Shown here piece by piece: positions 8,791-15,593 of a stretch of DNA of 64,000 bases. How positions within the stretch are numbered: the stretch's first letter is position 1; the number at the start of each line of letters is the position of its first letter. This stretch comes from Rhodospirillales bacterium (GTDB taxonomy: Bacteria > Pseudomonadota > Alphaproteobacteria > Micavibrionales > Micavibrionaceae). The DNA lies in NCBI GenBank assembly GCA_020638365.1, contig JACKIQ010000004.1, forward strand, positions 1-64,000, given 5' to 3'. The position numbers and the translations under genes were made by a program. A model generated the notes under the pieces. The model was not told where the DNA came from. It was given only the letters and a program-made list of their open reading frames with translations, and did not search any database.

Positions 8791-9498
8791 TTAACAATGC
8801 TTCTCATGAACGGAAAGATCGCAATACTCGGCGAGCAACTGGATGTCCGAAATGATAATGTCCTTATTGTTAACGTGCACGCCGTAAGGTTCCAGTTTTG
8901 CCAGCGCTCTGGAAAAGGTTTCAGGCTTGATGTTCATTCGTGTAGAGATCACGGACTTGTCGTAGGGCAAGTCAACAACCCAGACGCCTTGTTCCTGCTT
9001 CCTTTTTTGACAAAATCTTAAAAGAAAGGCGCCAATCCTCTGGGGAGCTGTGCGGGTCGTAACCTGTTCAAGTTGCTGAACTAGATAATGCTGTCGTGCG
9101 GCGATCGCACCCAGCATCCTCAGCGCAAATCTGCTGTCTTCCTCTATCTTCCTGATAAAAAAACTGCGCGGAACCTCAATCAACACAGTCTCCTCCAGTG
9201 CCTGGGCATTTACTGGATATTCTTTTGTATCGCTGAACACAGCGGCTTCAGCAAAAGATTCGCCCGGTCCGAAAACATGAATGATCATTTCTTCACCATC
9301 CTTGGAAACGCGGTACAGTTTAACCCAGCCGCTAAGAATTATAAAAAAAGCATCCGCTTTATCGCCTAAGGCAAAAATATTGCGGCCCTTGGCAAAGGTT
9401 TTTTTTTGGCTTCTCTGAGCAAGCGACTCGACAGTATTTAGTGGGATACCCTGAAACAGGGGTGTCTTCTTAATGATCTCAGCTATGTTAACAGTCAT
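8791..9498 (-). CDS. Crp/Fnr family transcriptional regulator, DNR/NNR-like
   Basis: A 235-residue regulator with an N-terminal cyclic-nucleotide-type beta roll (~15-125), a dimerisation helix and a C-terminal winged helix. The recognition helix carries E-T-F-S-R, the E..SR pattern of FNR/ANR/DNR proteins that read TTGAT half-sites. No cysteine cluster is present near the N-terminus, so it should not carry the FNR [4Fe-4S] oxygen sensor. A heme or NO-sensing DNR type is more likely. The ATG at 9498 was chosen because family homology begins there; an in-frame ATG at 9531 and an open frame up to 9666 also exist. It lies next to a perfect FNR-type box and probably controls the moa genes, perhaps also nar and nnrS. 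Confidence 0.88.
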   Translation of the reverse strand: MTVNIAEIIKKTPLFQGIPLNTVESLAQRSQKKTFAKGRNIFALGDKADAFFIILSGWVKLYRVSKDGEEMIIHVFGPGESFAEAAVFSDTKEYPVNAQALEETVLIEVPRSFFIRKIEEDSRFALRMLGAIAARQHYLVQQLEQVTTRTAPQRIGAFLLRFCQKRKQEQGVWVVDLPYDKSVISTRMNIKPETFSRALAKLEPYGVHVNNKDIIISDIQLLAEYCDLSVHEKHC

Positions 9499-9657
9499 GA
9501 CGGTGTCGCGCAAAAAGGTTACTGTCTTCATTCTCCAAACTGAGACTAAAGAGGCACAATGCCTTAAAATTTTTAACCAACCCGCTTTCCAGAGCCTGAA
9601 AATGTCCAATAACTGAGGCAAAGCAAAAAATACGTATGCCTTCATTGTGTCGATAAT

Positions 9658-9671
9658 TTGATCCAAATCAA
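9658..9671. promoter_or_regulatory. Perfect FNR/DNR-type operator
   Basis: The sequence is TTGAT-CCAA-ATCAA, an exact match to the FNR/ANR/DNR consensus TTGAT-N4-ATCAA. It lies between the divergent Crp/Fnr regulator gene and moaA. Its centre (9664.5) is about 41.5 bases before a plausible moaA transcription start near 9706, the spacing of class II activation. It could also affect the regulator's own gene. Confidence 0.85.
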
Positions 9672-9693
9672 GTGCTATTCAAGGCTCTTTAAT

Positions 9694-9706
9694 CATATTA
9701 ATGTCA
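9694..9706 (+). promoter_or_regulatory. Putative -10 region and start site of the moa operon
   Basis: CATATTAA (9694-9701) offers an AT-rich -10 hexamer (CATATT or TATTAA). Transcription from about 9706 would put the FNR-type box at -41.5 and give a leader of about 133 bases before the moaA ATG. No good -35 hexamer is seen, as expected for an activator-dependent promoter. Inferred from spacing only. Confidence 0.5.
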
Positions 9707-9740
9707 ATTGGAATAGCCGTGCTTTTTGCATGGCAGCTCT

Positions 9741-9835
9741 GAAGCCTATATAGCCTAAGTCCTTTACAGGATATGGCTTCTAGGCCGGGGTTATGGGGGA
9801 AACGCCATAGCCTCCCGCGCTAGGAAAGGAGTTAT
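9741..9835 (+). promoter_or_regulatory. Structured moaA leader, candidate Moco riboswitch
   Basis: The leader can form a stem GAAGCC (9741-9746) with GGCTTC (9775-9780). A second 8-base-pair stem pairs GGTTATGG (9789-9796) with CCATAGCC (9805-9812), with a GGGAAACG loop. A CCTCCC segment (9811-9816) follows; it could pair with the GGAG of the ribosome site AAAGGAG (9825-9831). A GAAA-bearing hairpin followed by GCCTCCC, in front of moaA, recalls the molybdenum-cofactor RNA motif known upstream of E. coli moaA. I could not run a covariance search, so the class assignment is tentative. Confidence 0.5.
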
Positions 9836-9838
9836 AGC

Positions 9839-10828
9839 ATGACCGCAAGCCCGCGGATAGTAGACGGTTTTGGGAGGCGCTTTCCTTATTTGCGCCTGTC
9901 ATTGACGGATGTATGCAACTTCAGGTGCTCATATTGTCTGCCTGACGGCTACAAAAAAACAAGCCGAGATAATTTTTTGAGCCAGGAGGAAATACTCAGG
10001 CTTGTGCGGGCTTTTGTCGCGCTGGGTGTCTGGAAAATCAGGCTGACCGGCGGAGAGCCGACGATCCGCCCTGACTTTCTGAAGATTGTTGAGAACATAG
10101 CGTCGATGCCCGGCCTTCGGAAACTCGCTTTTACGACAAACGGCTATAAACTGCCGGAACGGGCGCAGAGTTACTACGATGCGGGATTGAGAGCGGTGAA
10201 TATCAGCATCGACTCCCTCAGAGCGGGGCAATTCAGGGCGATTACGGGGCACGATCGTCTGGATGAGGTGCTTGAGGGGGTGGATGCCTGTTTTTCGGCC
10301 GGGTTCAAGCAAGTAAAAATCAACACCGTTCTTCTTAAGGGCCTCAATGAAGACGAGTTGGATGATTTTATCATTTTCGTTCGTGACAAGCCCGTTTCCT
10401 TGCGCTTTATCGAACTGATGCGCACAGGTGAGAATCAGGAGTATTTCGGCGCTCATCATTTGCCGGGCACAAAGGTAACCGAGAGGCTACTGGTACACGG
10501 CTGGCGTTCGAAGCTTCGCGAGGAGGGTGGCGGCCCGGCGCAGGAATTCGAACATCCGCGCAGCCGGGGCACGATAGGGCTGATAGCCCCGTATTCCAAG
10601 GATTTTTGTGCATCATGTAACCGCTTGCGAGTGTCGGTAAAGGGAGATCTACATTTGTGCTTGTTCGGAGAAGGGGGATACTCTCTGAGGAATTTATTGC
10701 AAGAGGATAATCAGCAGCAGGAATTGGAGGATAAGATACTCTCTCTTCTTAATTTAAAAAAATCTGCACACTTCCTTCATGACAATAATAGCGGCACCCG
10801 CAACCATCTGGCGAGTATTGGAGGATAG
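9839..10828 (+). CDS. moaA: GTP 3',8-cyclase MoaA
   Basis: Radical-SAM enzyme (329 residues) that starts molybdenum cofactor synthesis by converting GTP to 3',8-cyclo-GTP. The N-terminal cluster is C26/C30/C33 (CNFRCSYC). The C-terminal cluster is C257/C260/C274 (CASCN...HLC), holding the second [4Fe-4S] that binds substrate. LTGGEPTIR is the SAM-binding GGE motif. The chain ends in Gly-Gly, the essential MoaA tail. AAAGGAG precedes the ATG. It is first gene of the moa operon, with a two-base gap to moaC-moaB. Confidence 0.97.
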   Translation: MTASPRIVDGFGRRFPYLRLSLTDVCNFRCSYCLPDGYKKTSRDNFLSQEEILRLVRAFVALGVWKIRLTGGEPTIRPDFLKIVENIASMPGLRKLAFTTNGYKLPERAQSYYDAGLRAVNISIDSLRAGQFRAITGHDRLDEVLEGVDACFSAGFKQVKINTVLLKGLNEDELDDFIIFVRDKPVSLRFIELMRTGENQEYFGAHHLPGTKVTERLLVHGWRSKLREEGGGPAQEFEHPRSRGTIGLIAPYSKDFCASCNRLRVSVKGDLHLCLFGEGGYSLRNLLQEDNQQQELEDKILSLLNLKKSAHFLHDNNSGTRNHLASIGG

Positions 10829-10830
10829 AC

Positions 10831-11856
10831 ATGTCAAAAGCCAAAGATGTCCTTGTTTTTCCGACAGCTAAAACCCCTGATTTCAAAATGATTAATGTTG
10901 GTCGGAAGCGGCCCACGCGGCGACGTGCAGTAGCGTGCGGCACGATCCGCATGAGCCGGGAAGCCTTCGAATCCGTTCGTGACGGGTCCCTGCCCAAGGG
11001 AAATGTTCTGGCTTTGGCTGAAGCGGCAGGGATAACAGGCGCAAAGAAAACGCCGGATATTATCCCGATGTGTCACACCTTGCCGCTGGATCAGGTAACG
11101 GTTCACAGCGTTCTGGACGAACAGGAGAACAGCGTTACTGTTTACGTGCAGGCGGTGGCGTTCGCTAAAACAGGTGTAGAAATGGAAGCCCTGACCGGGG
11201 CGAATGCCGCGCTGCTGACCATATGGGATTTAACCAAGGGTGTGGATCCGGATTTATCTATAGAAGGGATTAGGCTGCTTGTTAAGACAGGCGGAAAAAG
11301 CGGTATATGGACCAATCCTTTGGGGATTCCTGATTGGTTGGAAGCACAATTACCGGATAAACAACCCTTGAAAGGACAGAAGGTCGCGCTTCTTGTGATG
11401 AGTGATCGCGCTTCAAAGGGAGAATATGAGGATCAATCCGGTCCACTTTTGAAGAGGAAGTTGGAACATATGGGGGCGGAGCTTGTCTCGCACAGACTTG
11501 TGCCAGACGAAAAAGAAGAAATCTCACAGTCCATTCGGGAAATATGCGACCAGTACAGCCCCGCACTCTTGATTGCTTCTGGAGGAACAGGGCCGGGACC
11601 GCGGGATGTTACTCCGGAAGTTCTGGCAGGCATAAGCGAGCGGATGCTGGACGGTTTGGGAGATGTGCTGCGTGCGGAAAGCCTGCACCACACAGACACG
11701 GCTTGGCTTTCACGTATGACCGCAGGAATGGTGGGCGCAACTCTGGTGATAGCTTTTCCCGGCTCTCCGAAGGCCGTAGAGGAATGCTGGGACATTATAG
11801 AGCCATTTATAGGGGATGCGTTGCACAAAATTAAAAAGCAGGGATATGGAGGCTGA
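10831..11856 (+). CDS. Fused MoaC-MoaB molybdenum cofactor protein
   Basis: A 341-residue two-domain protein. Residues ~1-160 are MoaC (cyclic pyranopterin monophosphate synthase), with MCH at 80-82, KTGVEMEAL at 113-121 and the conserved lysine in DLTKGVD. Residues ~180-341 are MoaB/MogA-like, with LLVMSDRASKGEYED and the MPT-binding SGGTGPGPRDVTPE starting at residue 250. The second domain should bind or adenylylate molybdopterin. A linker of about 20 residues joins them. Bifunctional MoaC/MoaB proteins are known elsewhere. The Pro usually after CH in MoaC is Thr here. Both active sites look intact. Confidence 0.93.
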   Translation: MSKAKDVLVFPTAKTPDFKMINVGRKRPTRRRAVACGTIRMSREAFESVRDGSLPKGNVLALAEAAGITGAKKTPDIIPMCHTLPLDQVTVHSVLDEQENSVTVYVQAVAFAKTGVEMEALTGANAALLTIWDLTKGVDPDLSIEGIRLLVKTGGKSGIWTNPLGIPDWLEAQLPDKQPLKGQKVALLVMSDRASKGEYEDQSGPLLKRKLEHMGAELVSHRLVPDEKEEISQSIREICDQYSPALLIASGGTGPGPRDVTPEVLAGISERMLDGLGDVLRAESLHHTDTAWLSRMTAGMVGATLVIAFPGSPKAVEECWDIIEPFIGDALHKIKKQGYGG

Positions 11857-11857
11857 T

Positions 11858-12109
11858 ATGGGCAGTTTTACCCTCACAATTCGATGTTTTGGAGTCTTCA
11901 GAACTTTTGGCGACAAGTTAAGCGTAAGTATTGAGCCCGGAACCTCCCTTCTCCAGGTGAAGGAGGCGTTAGCTAGGCAACTGGGAGAATCGCACAGGTC
12001 GCTGATTGATGCGTCAGCTCTGGCAAATGATAAATCCATACTTCCCAAAACATACGTCTTTCACGATGTTGAGGATTTATCCATTTTGCCGCCCGTTTGT
12101 GGAGGATAG
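11858..12109 (+). CDS. moaD: Molybdopterin synthase small subunit MoaD
   Basis: Ubiquitin-fold sulfur carrier (83 residues) that donates sulfur to cyclic pyranopterin when charged as a C-terminal thiocarboxylate. It begins GSFTLTIRCFGVFRTFGD and ends in the required Gly-Gly. The ATG at 11858 was chosen because it lies one base past the moaCB stop with GGAGG eight bases upstream. An in-frame ATG at 11847 overlaps that ribosome site and is less likely. moaE follows after one base, its ribosome site GGAGGATAGG overlapping the moaD stop. Confidence 0.93.
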   Translation: MGSFTLTIRCFGVFRTFGDKLSVSIEPGTSLLQVKEALARQLGESHRSLIDASALANDKSILPKTYVFHDVEDLSILPPVCGG

Positions 12110-12110
12110 G

Positions 12111-12578
12111 ATGACATCCATTAGGGTTCTGATTAGTTCAAGCGCCCTTAGTCTTGAAGCGGCGGTAAAAAGCGTATCTGACCCTGCGCATGGGGCGACT
12201 GACACCTTTATCGGCACGGTCCGAAACACGCATGAAGGCAAAAGCGTGACCGGCATTACGTATGATGTTCATGAGGATTTGGCCAAAAGAGCCTTTCACG
12301 ACATTTGCTTGGAAGGGCAGGGAAAGTGGCCGGGTACACGCTATTATGTGGCGCATCATCATGGCACTCTGGATATTGGAGGCATCAGCATTGTCATAGC
12401 CGTCAGTTCAGCGCACCGGGCGGAAAGTTTTGCGGCATGCCGGTATGTGATTGAGGAAATCAAGAAACGGGTCCCAATCTGGAAGCAGGAGCATTACCTT
12501 GATGGGATGAGCGAGTGGCTGCCAGGCCATTCGCTTTATTCTCGAGCGGAAACGCTGGCAGGAAGCGATAACAGCTAG
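12111..12578 (+). CDS. moaE: Molybdopterin synthase large subunit MoaE
   Basis: Catalytic subunit (155 residues) of molybdopterin synthase, which adds two sulfurs to cyclic pyranopterin monophosphate from MoaD thiocarboxylate. Typical motifs are DTFIGTVRNTHEGKSV, YVAHHHGTLDIGG, SSAHRAESFAACRYVIEEIK and KKRVPIWKQEHYLDG, the last containing the active-site lysines. The start is set by GGAGG just upstream and by homology. It is part of the continuous moa operon. Confidence 0.95.
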   Translation: MTSIRVLISSSALSLEAAVKSVSDPAHGATDTFIGTVRNTHEGKSVTGITYDVHEDLAKRAFHDICLEGQGKWPGTRYYVAHHHGTLDIGGISIVIAVSSAHRAESFAACRYVIEEIKKRVPIWKQEHYLDGMSEWLPGHSLYSRAETLAGSDNS

Positions 12579-12588
12579 GGCAGTCGGT

Positions 12589-13110
12589 GTGGATAACAGG
12601 TCGGACATTACAGGAGTAATTCTGGCAGGCGGGCGCTCCAGCCGGATGGGGCGTAACAAGGCTCTGCTGGAATATCAGGGGCGCCCTCTGGTCGAGTATA
12701 TGCATGATCTTTTAAAGAACTCCGGAATCAGGGCGGTACTCATCAGCGGGCAGGTTGAAGGCTATGAGTGTGTAGAAGATTATAAGCCGTTTTCCGGGCC
12801 GGCAGCAGCGATAATGTCCGTAATGAACCGTTGTCCGGGTAGCGCGGGTTTTTTATGTATGCCTGTTGATATGCCCCTGCTGACCCCGGAAATTCTGGAT
12901 ATCCTTTTAAAGTGTAAGAATGGAGGGTATTTCCAAGGGCACCGGCTGCCGGTTTTTTTTGTCCCCCCTTACCGGGAGAGTACAGCCTCCTCCGTGCGCG
13001 AAATGATTGAAGATTTCGGTATAGCCCCCGTTGAGCTGCCTGAACAATACAGGGAAAAAATGAAAAGTTTTAATACACCAGAAGAGTGGAAGGATCTGAC
13101 CTCAAGATGA
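12589..13110 (+). CDS. mobA: Molybdenum cofactor guanylyltransferase
   Basis: Nucleotidyltransferase (173 residues) that attaches GMP to Mo-molybdopterin to give the bis-MGD used by NarG. The N-terminal LAGGRSSRMGRNKALL is the MobA GTP-binding signature. DMPLLTPE later corresponds to the metal-binding Asp region. The protein is slightly shorter than E. coli MobA (~194). The start is a GTG, ten bases past moaE, with only a weak ribosome site. Its presence beside nar genes makes functional sense because NarG requires bis-MGD. Confidence 0.9.
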   Translation: MDNRSDITGVILAGGRSSRMGRNKALLEYQGRPLVEYMHDLLKNSGIRAVLISGQVEGYECVEDYKPFSGPAAAIMSVMNRCPGSAGFLCMPVDMPLLTPEILDILLKCKNGGYFQGHRLPVFFVPPYRESTASSVREMIEDFGIAPVELPEQYREKMKSFNTPEEWKDLTSR

Positions 13111-13460
13111 AAGTAAAAATTACGGAACACTCCGTAACATTCAAAATAACCGAAGGTGAAATGAACGTGCTGGCTGCAGGAGGGACATTGGAAAACAAGA
13201 TATCTGTAGGGGGAAACGACTTGGCAATGGTCATTGACTCGAACTCATCTGAGTTTTTCGATGATCATGAAGAAAAGCCTTTGAAGCTAATTCTGGACAG
13301 GAAAGAATCGTGCCTCATGCTTTTCACGAGCAAGGATCAGATTGAAAAGCTGGTAGATATGGGGCGCAGTAAAGGAGGCATTTCCACGTGTATTGAGGGA
13401 CTTCAAATTATTTTGCAGGTGGATTTGAGATCGGATCAAAGACCGCTTCGGAAAGGATGA
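13107..13460 (+). CDS. Small conserved-looking protein of unknown function in the moa operon
   Basis: A 117-residue acidic protein whose ATG overlaps the mobA stop (ATGA), so it is co-translated with mobA. It starts KVKITEHSVTFKITEGEMN, an alternating beta pattern that recalls small DUF7009-like proteins, but I cannot confirm the family. No signal peptide, membrane segment or metal motif is seen. The position suggests a link to molybdenum or sulfur metabolism, which is inference only. The starting ATG at 13107 is preferred over 13086 because of the coupling and the motif start. Confidence 0.65.
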   Translation: MKVKITEHSVTFKITEGEMNVLAAGGTLENKISVGGNDLAMVIDSNSSEFFDDHEEKPLKLILDRKESCLMLFTSKDQIEKLVDMGRSKGGISTCIEGLQIILQVDLRSDQRPLRKG

Positions 13461-13463
13461 TTG

Positions 13464-14231
13464 ATGCTGCTGGCGTTCCTTTTTTTCGCCACGGCTTTGC
13501 TGTATGCATGTGCAGGTTTTGGAGGCGGTTCAACATACAATGCCTTGCTCGTATTGAATAATACGGATTACCGCTTCATCCCGTTGGTTTCCCTGATATG
13601 CAACATAATTGTTGTCACTGGTGGCGTATGGCACTTTTCAAGATCGGGTCACATCAGGATATCAAGAATACTTCCGTGGGTAACTCTGTCAGTCCCTATG
13701 GCATGGTTGGGCGGCTATATCGCTATTTCTGAAAAGGTGTTTGTAGGTCTTCTGGGAAGTGCGCTGTTTATTTCCGGAATCAGGATGCTCTTGTTTGAAA
13801 AACCTGCGGCTTCAGATCAAGGCGAAAAACCGGCTGATTTGGCTCAGTCTATCTATGTTCCACCCGCCATAGGAGCTGCTCTTGGGTTGCTGGCAGGGGT
13901 AACAGGGATTGGGGGAGGTATATTTCTCGCCCCTATTCTTCATTTCCTGAGATGGGGAAATGCGAAGGAAATAGCCGGAATTTGCAGCCTGTTTATACTT
14001 GTCAACTCCGTCGCCGGCCTGATAGGGCAGGGAATGAAGCTTGGAGGTGAAAGTTTGTTTTTACAGGCGCTCTCATCGCATTGGGCTTTATTTCCATCTG
14101 TTTTTTTGGGTGGGCAAGTTGGTTCGATACTGGGCGCATCTTTGATAAAGACAAAGTATGTTAAAATAGCTACAGCGATCCTCATATTATATGTATCCGC
14201 GCAACTCCTGTACCGTTTTTTTGCAGAGTAA
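13464..14231 (+). CDS. TSUP family (TauE/SafE) membrane transporter
   Basis: A 255-residue protein with about eight hydrophobic segments, typical of the sulfite/sulfonate exporter TauE/SafE family. Marks are FGGGSTYNALLVL near the N-terminus and GVTGIGGGIFLAPIL in the second half. TSUP proteins move sulfur-containing or organic anions. Here it ends the moa operon, so a role in sulfur or oxyanion handling for cofactor synthesis is possible. The ATG at 13464 is preferred over the TTG at 13461 because GGAAAGGA lies six bases before it. The preceding gene stops at 13460. Confidence 0.85.
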   Translation: MLLAFLFFATALLYACAGFGGGSTYNALLVLNNTDYRFIPLVSLICNIIVVTGGVWHFSRSGHIRISRILPWVTLSVPMAWLGGYIAISEKVFVGLLGSALFISGIRMLLFEKPAASDQGEKPADLAQSIYVPPAIGAALGLLAGVTGIGGGIFLAPILHFLRWGNAKEIAGICSLFILVNSVAGLIGQGMKLGGESLFLQALSSHWALFPSVFLGGQVGSILGASLIKTKYVKIATAILILYVSAQLLYRFFAE

Positions 14232-14277
14232 TTACCCCATAAATCAAGAGCACAACGATAAAGCTTTCCTGCCTCTC

Positions 14278-14312
14278 GGACCCTAAAAAAACTCGACAAG
14301 GTTTTTGGGGCC
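14278..14312 (+). terminator. Hairpin after the moa operon, possible terminator
   Basis: CCCTAAAAA (14281-14289) can pair with TTTTTGGGG (14302-14310), and GG/CC flanks extend the stem past a mismatch. No clear T-run follows on the plus strand, so it may instead be a simple structured element. It lies 47 bases after the TSUP stop. Confidence 0.4.
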
Positions 14313-14365
14313 GCTATGAATTTTGTATGAGAGTGGATTAGTCTTCACCTCTTTCTGCAAAAATT

Positions 14366-14389
14366 AAACCGGGTACAAAACCGGGTACA
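14366..14389. repeat. Tandem 12-base repeat, AAACCGGGTACA x2
   Basis: Two exact copies, followed by a partial AATGTACC. GGGTAC-type repeats are sometimes seen at phage-integration sites. No integrase or tRNA is visible here, so the meaning is open. Confidence 0.7.
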
Positions 14390-14650
14390 AAATAAATGTA
14401 CCAATTAATATATTGCATGAAATTAAATGGTTAGGTTCTGTATTCAGTTTTAACGTCTGAACCAAACTGCTGACTTCAGGCGAAATCATATCGTTTCAAA
14501 AAGTCTTAAAACGCTTATAAAGTTAAGGCGTGTATTTTACCTCTATGCATCATTGGCTTTCTTTTTGTCTCAATAATGGTGCTGACAAAAACTTAAACCC
14601 GGACACCTATCGCCGTAGTTAAGCAAAAAGCCACAATAGTTTGTCGTTTA

Positions 14651-15556
14651 ATGGAAAATCAACAGGAACTAAAGAGAAAGCATACGTTCTTCATATACTG
14701 TTGTTTTACGGTACTTTTTGTTTTGTTCTACTTGAACTTCAATCTTTCATTTTTCGGGCAAATTATCGCTCATTATTCTTACGTTCCCACCGCAGTTAAC
14801 CACCTTAATGAAGCTGGTAGTCAGTATTGCAACTCTGGTGGTGCATGCCTGACAGAGCCATGGGGGTGGCCTTATTTCAGAAATAGTGCTACCTGCGGCC
14901 AAGACTATCCAGAGCAGACATATACAGTGAATGGCTTAACGTACACACTACGGCACAGTACTTATCTATATGAGGAACCTTGTACAGTAGGACAGACAGC
15001 ATACTATTTTCCCTTGAACCCAAAATGGTCTGTTGCTGATATCAGATTACCAGGCTCAATATTCTGGAAGTACTTTTTACAGCAATCTGTTTTTTTGCTG
15101 ATCTGGCTTTCGGGGTTTATCATTTATGCAGTTCTTGCTGCTAGTCGGCATTTTGTTCAGGACGCCATACAAGAAATAAGAATAGAGTTTCAGGAAAGGC
15201 GAATGTTTAACGCCATCGCCATAAGTCTATTTTCTCCACTTTTTGTTGTGCTTGTGTTTCATATTGCGGCCTATATTTTGGATTTTGAGCATTCTAGAAT
15301 TTTTGAGAGTGGTGAAACTTTTGCATATTATATAAACAACTTTTCTTTATTTGTAGGAATCGCATGTTTTTTCCTGACATCCAAAAGTAATATCGTCTTG
15401 AAGATTATGTTCGCGGCAACGCTTGCGAGCACTCATGAATATCTTGTCTATGAAGGCCCTTGGTTCGTTTTACGCGCTTTATTGGCGTATCTACTATTTT
15501 GTCTTTTTTATGAGGTAAATAGATACTTTTCGCGAGGCATCCCTGTTACAAAATGA
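14651..15556 (+). CDS. Orphan multi-pass membrane protein, AT-rich
   Basis: A 301-residue protein I do not recognise. A hydrophobic segment at ~13-33 is followed by a ~105-residue extracytoplasmic region with cysteines in QYCNSGGAC, SATCGQDYP and EEPCTVGQ, which could form disulfides. Further hydrophobic segments lie at about 140-163, 190-214, 230-245 and 255-290. The codon use is AT-rich compared with flanking genes, suggesting recent acquisition. There is no clear ribosome site before the ATG. No neighbour indicates a function. It ends 37 bases before a convergent gene. Confidence 0.6.
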   Translation: MENQQELKRKHTFFIYCCFTVLFVLFYLNFNLSFFGQIIAHYSYVPTAVNHLNEAGSQYCNSGGACLTEPWGWPYFRNSATCGQDYPEQTYTVNGLTYTLRHSTYLYEEPCTVGQTAYYFPLNPKWSVADIRLPGSIFWKYFLQQSVFLLIWLSGFIIYAVLAASRHFVQDAIQEIRIEFQERRMFNAIAISLFSPLFVVLVFHIAAYILDFEHSRIFESGETFAYYINNFSLFVGIACFFLTSKSNIVLKIMFAATLASTHEYLVYEGPWFVLRALLAYLLFCLFYEVNRYFSRGIPVTK

Positions 15557-15593
15557 GCGAGATGATCTCAGCGCGGCTTCATCTTCGTAGAAG

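Larger units (their letters stand above)
14232..14650. other. AT-rich intergenic stretch of 419 bases
   Basis: No gene is supported here. It holds the hairpin at 14278-14312 and the tandem GGGTAC repeat at 14366-14389. A segment at 14580-14605 (GACAAAAACTTAAACCCGG and neighbours) looks like the end of some mobile elements, though no partner end or transposase is present. The base composition is visibly more AT-rich than the genes before it and stays so through the next gene. Confidence 0.5.

Noticed and set aside
14232..14650. tRNA or integrase remnant at the GGGTAC repeat
   Set aside because: No cloverleaf and no integrase sequence could be traced on either strand.
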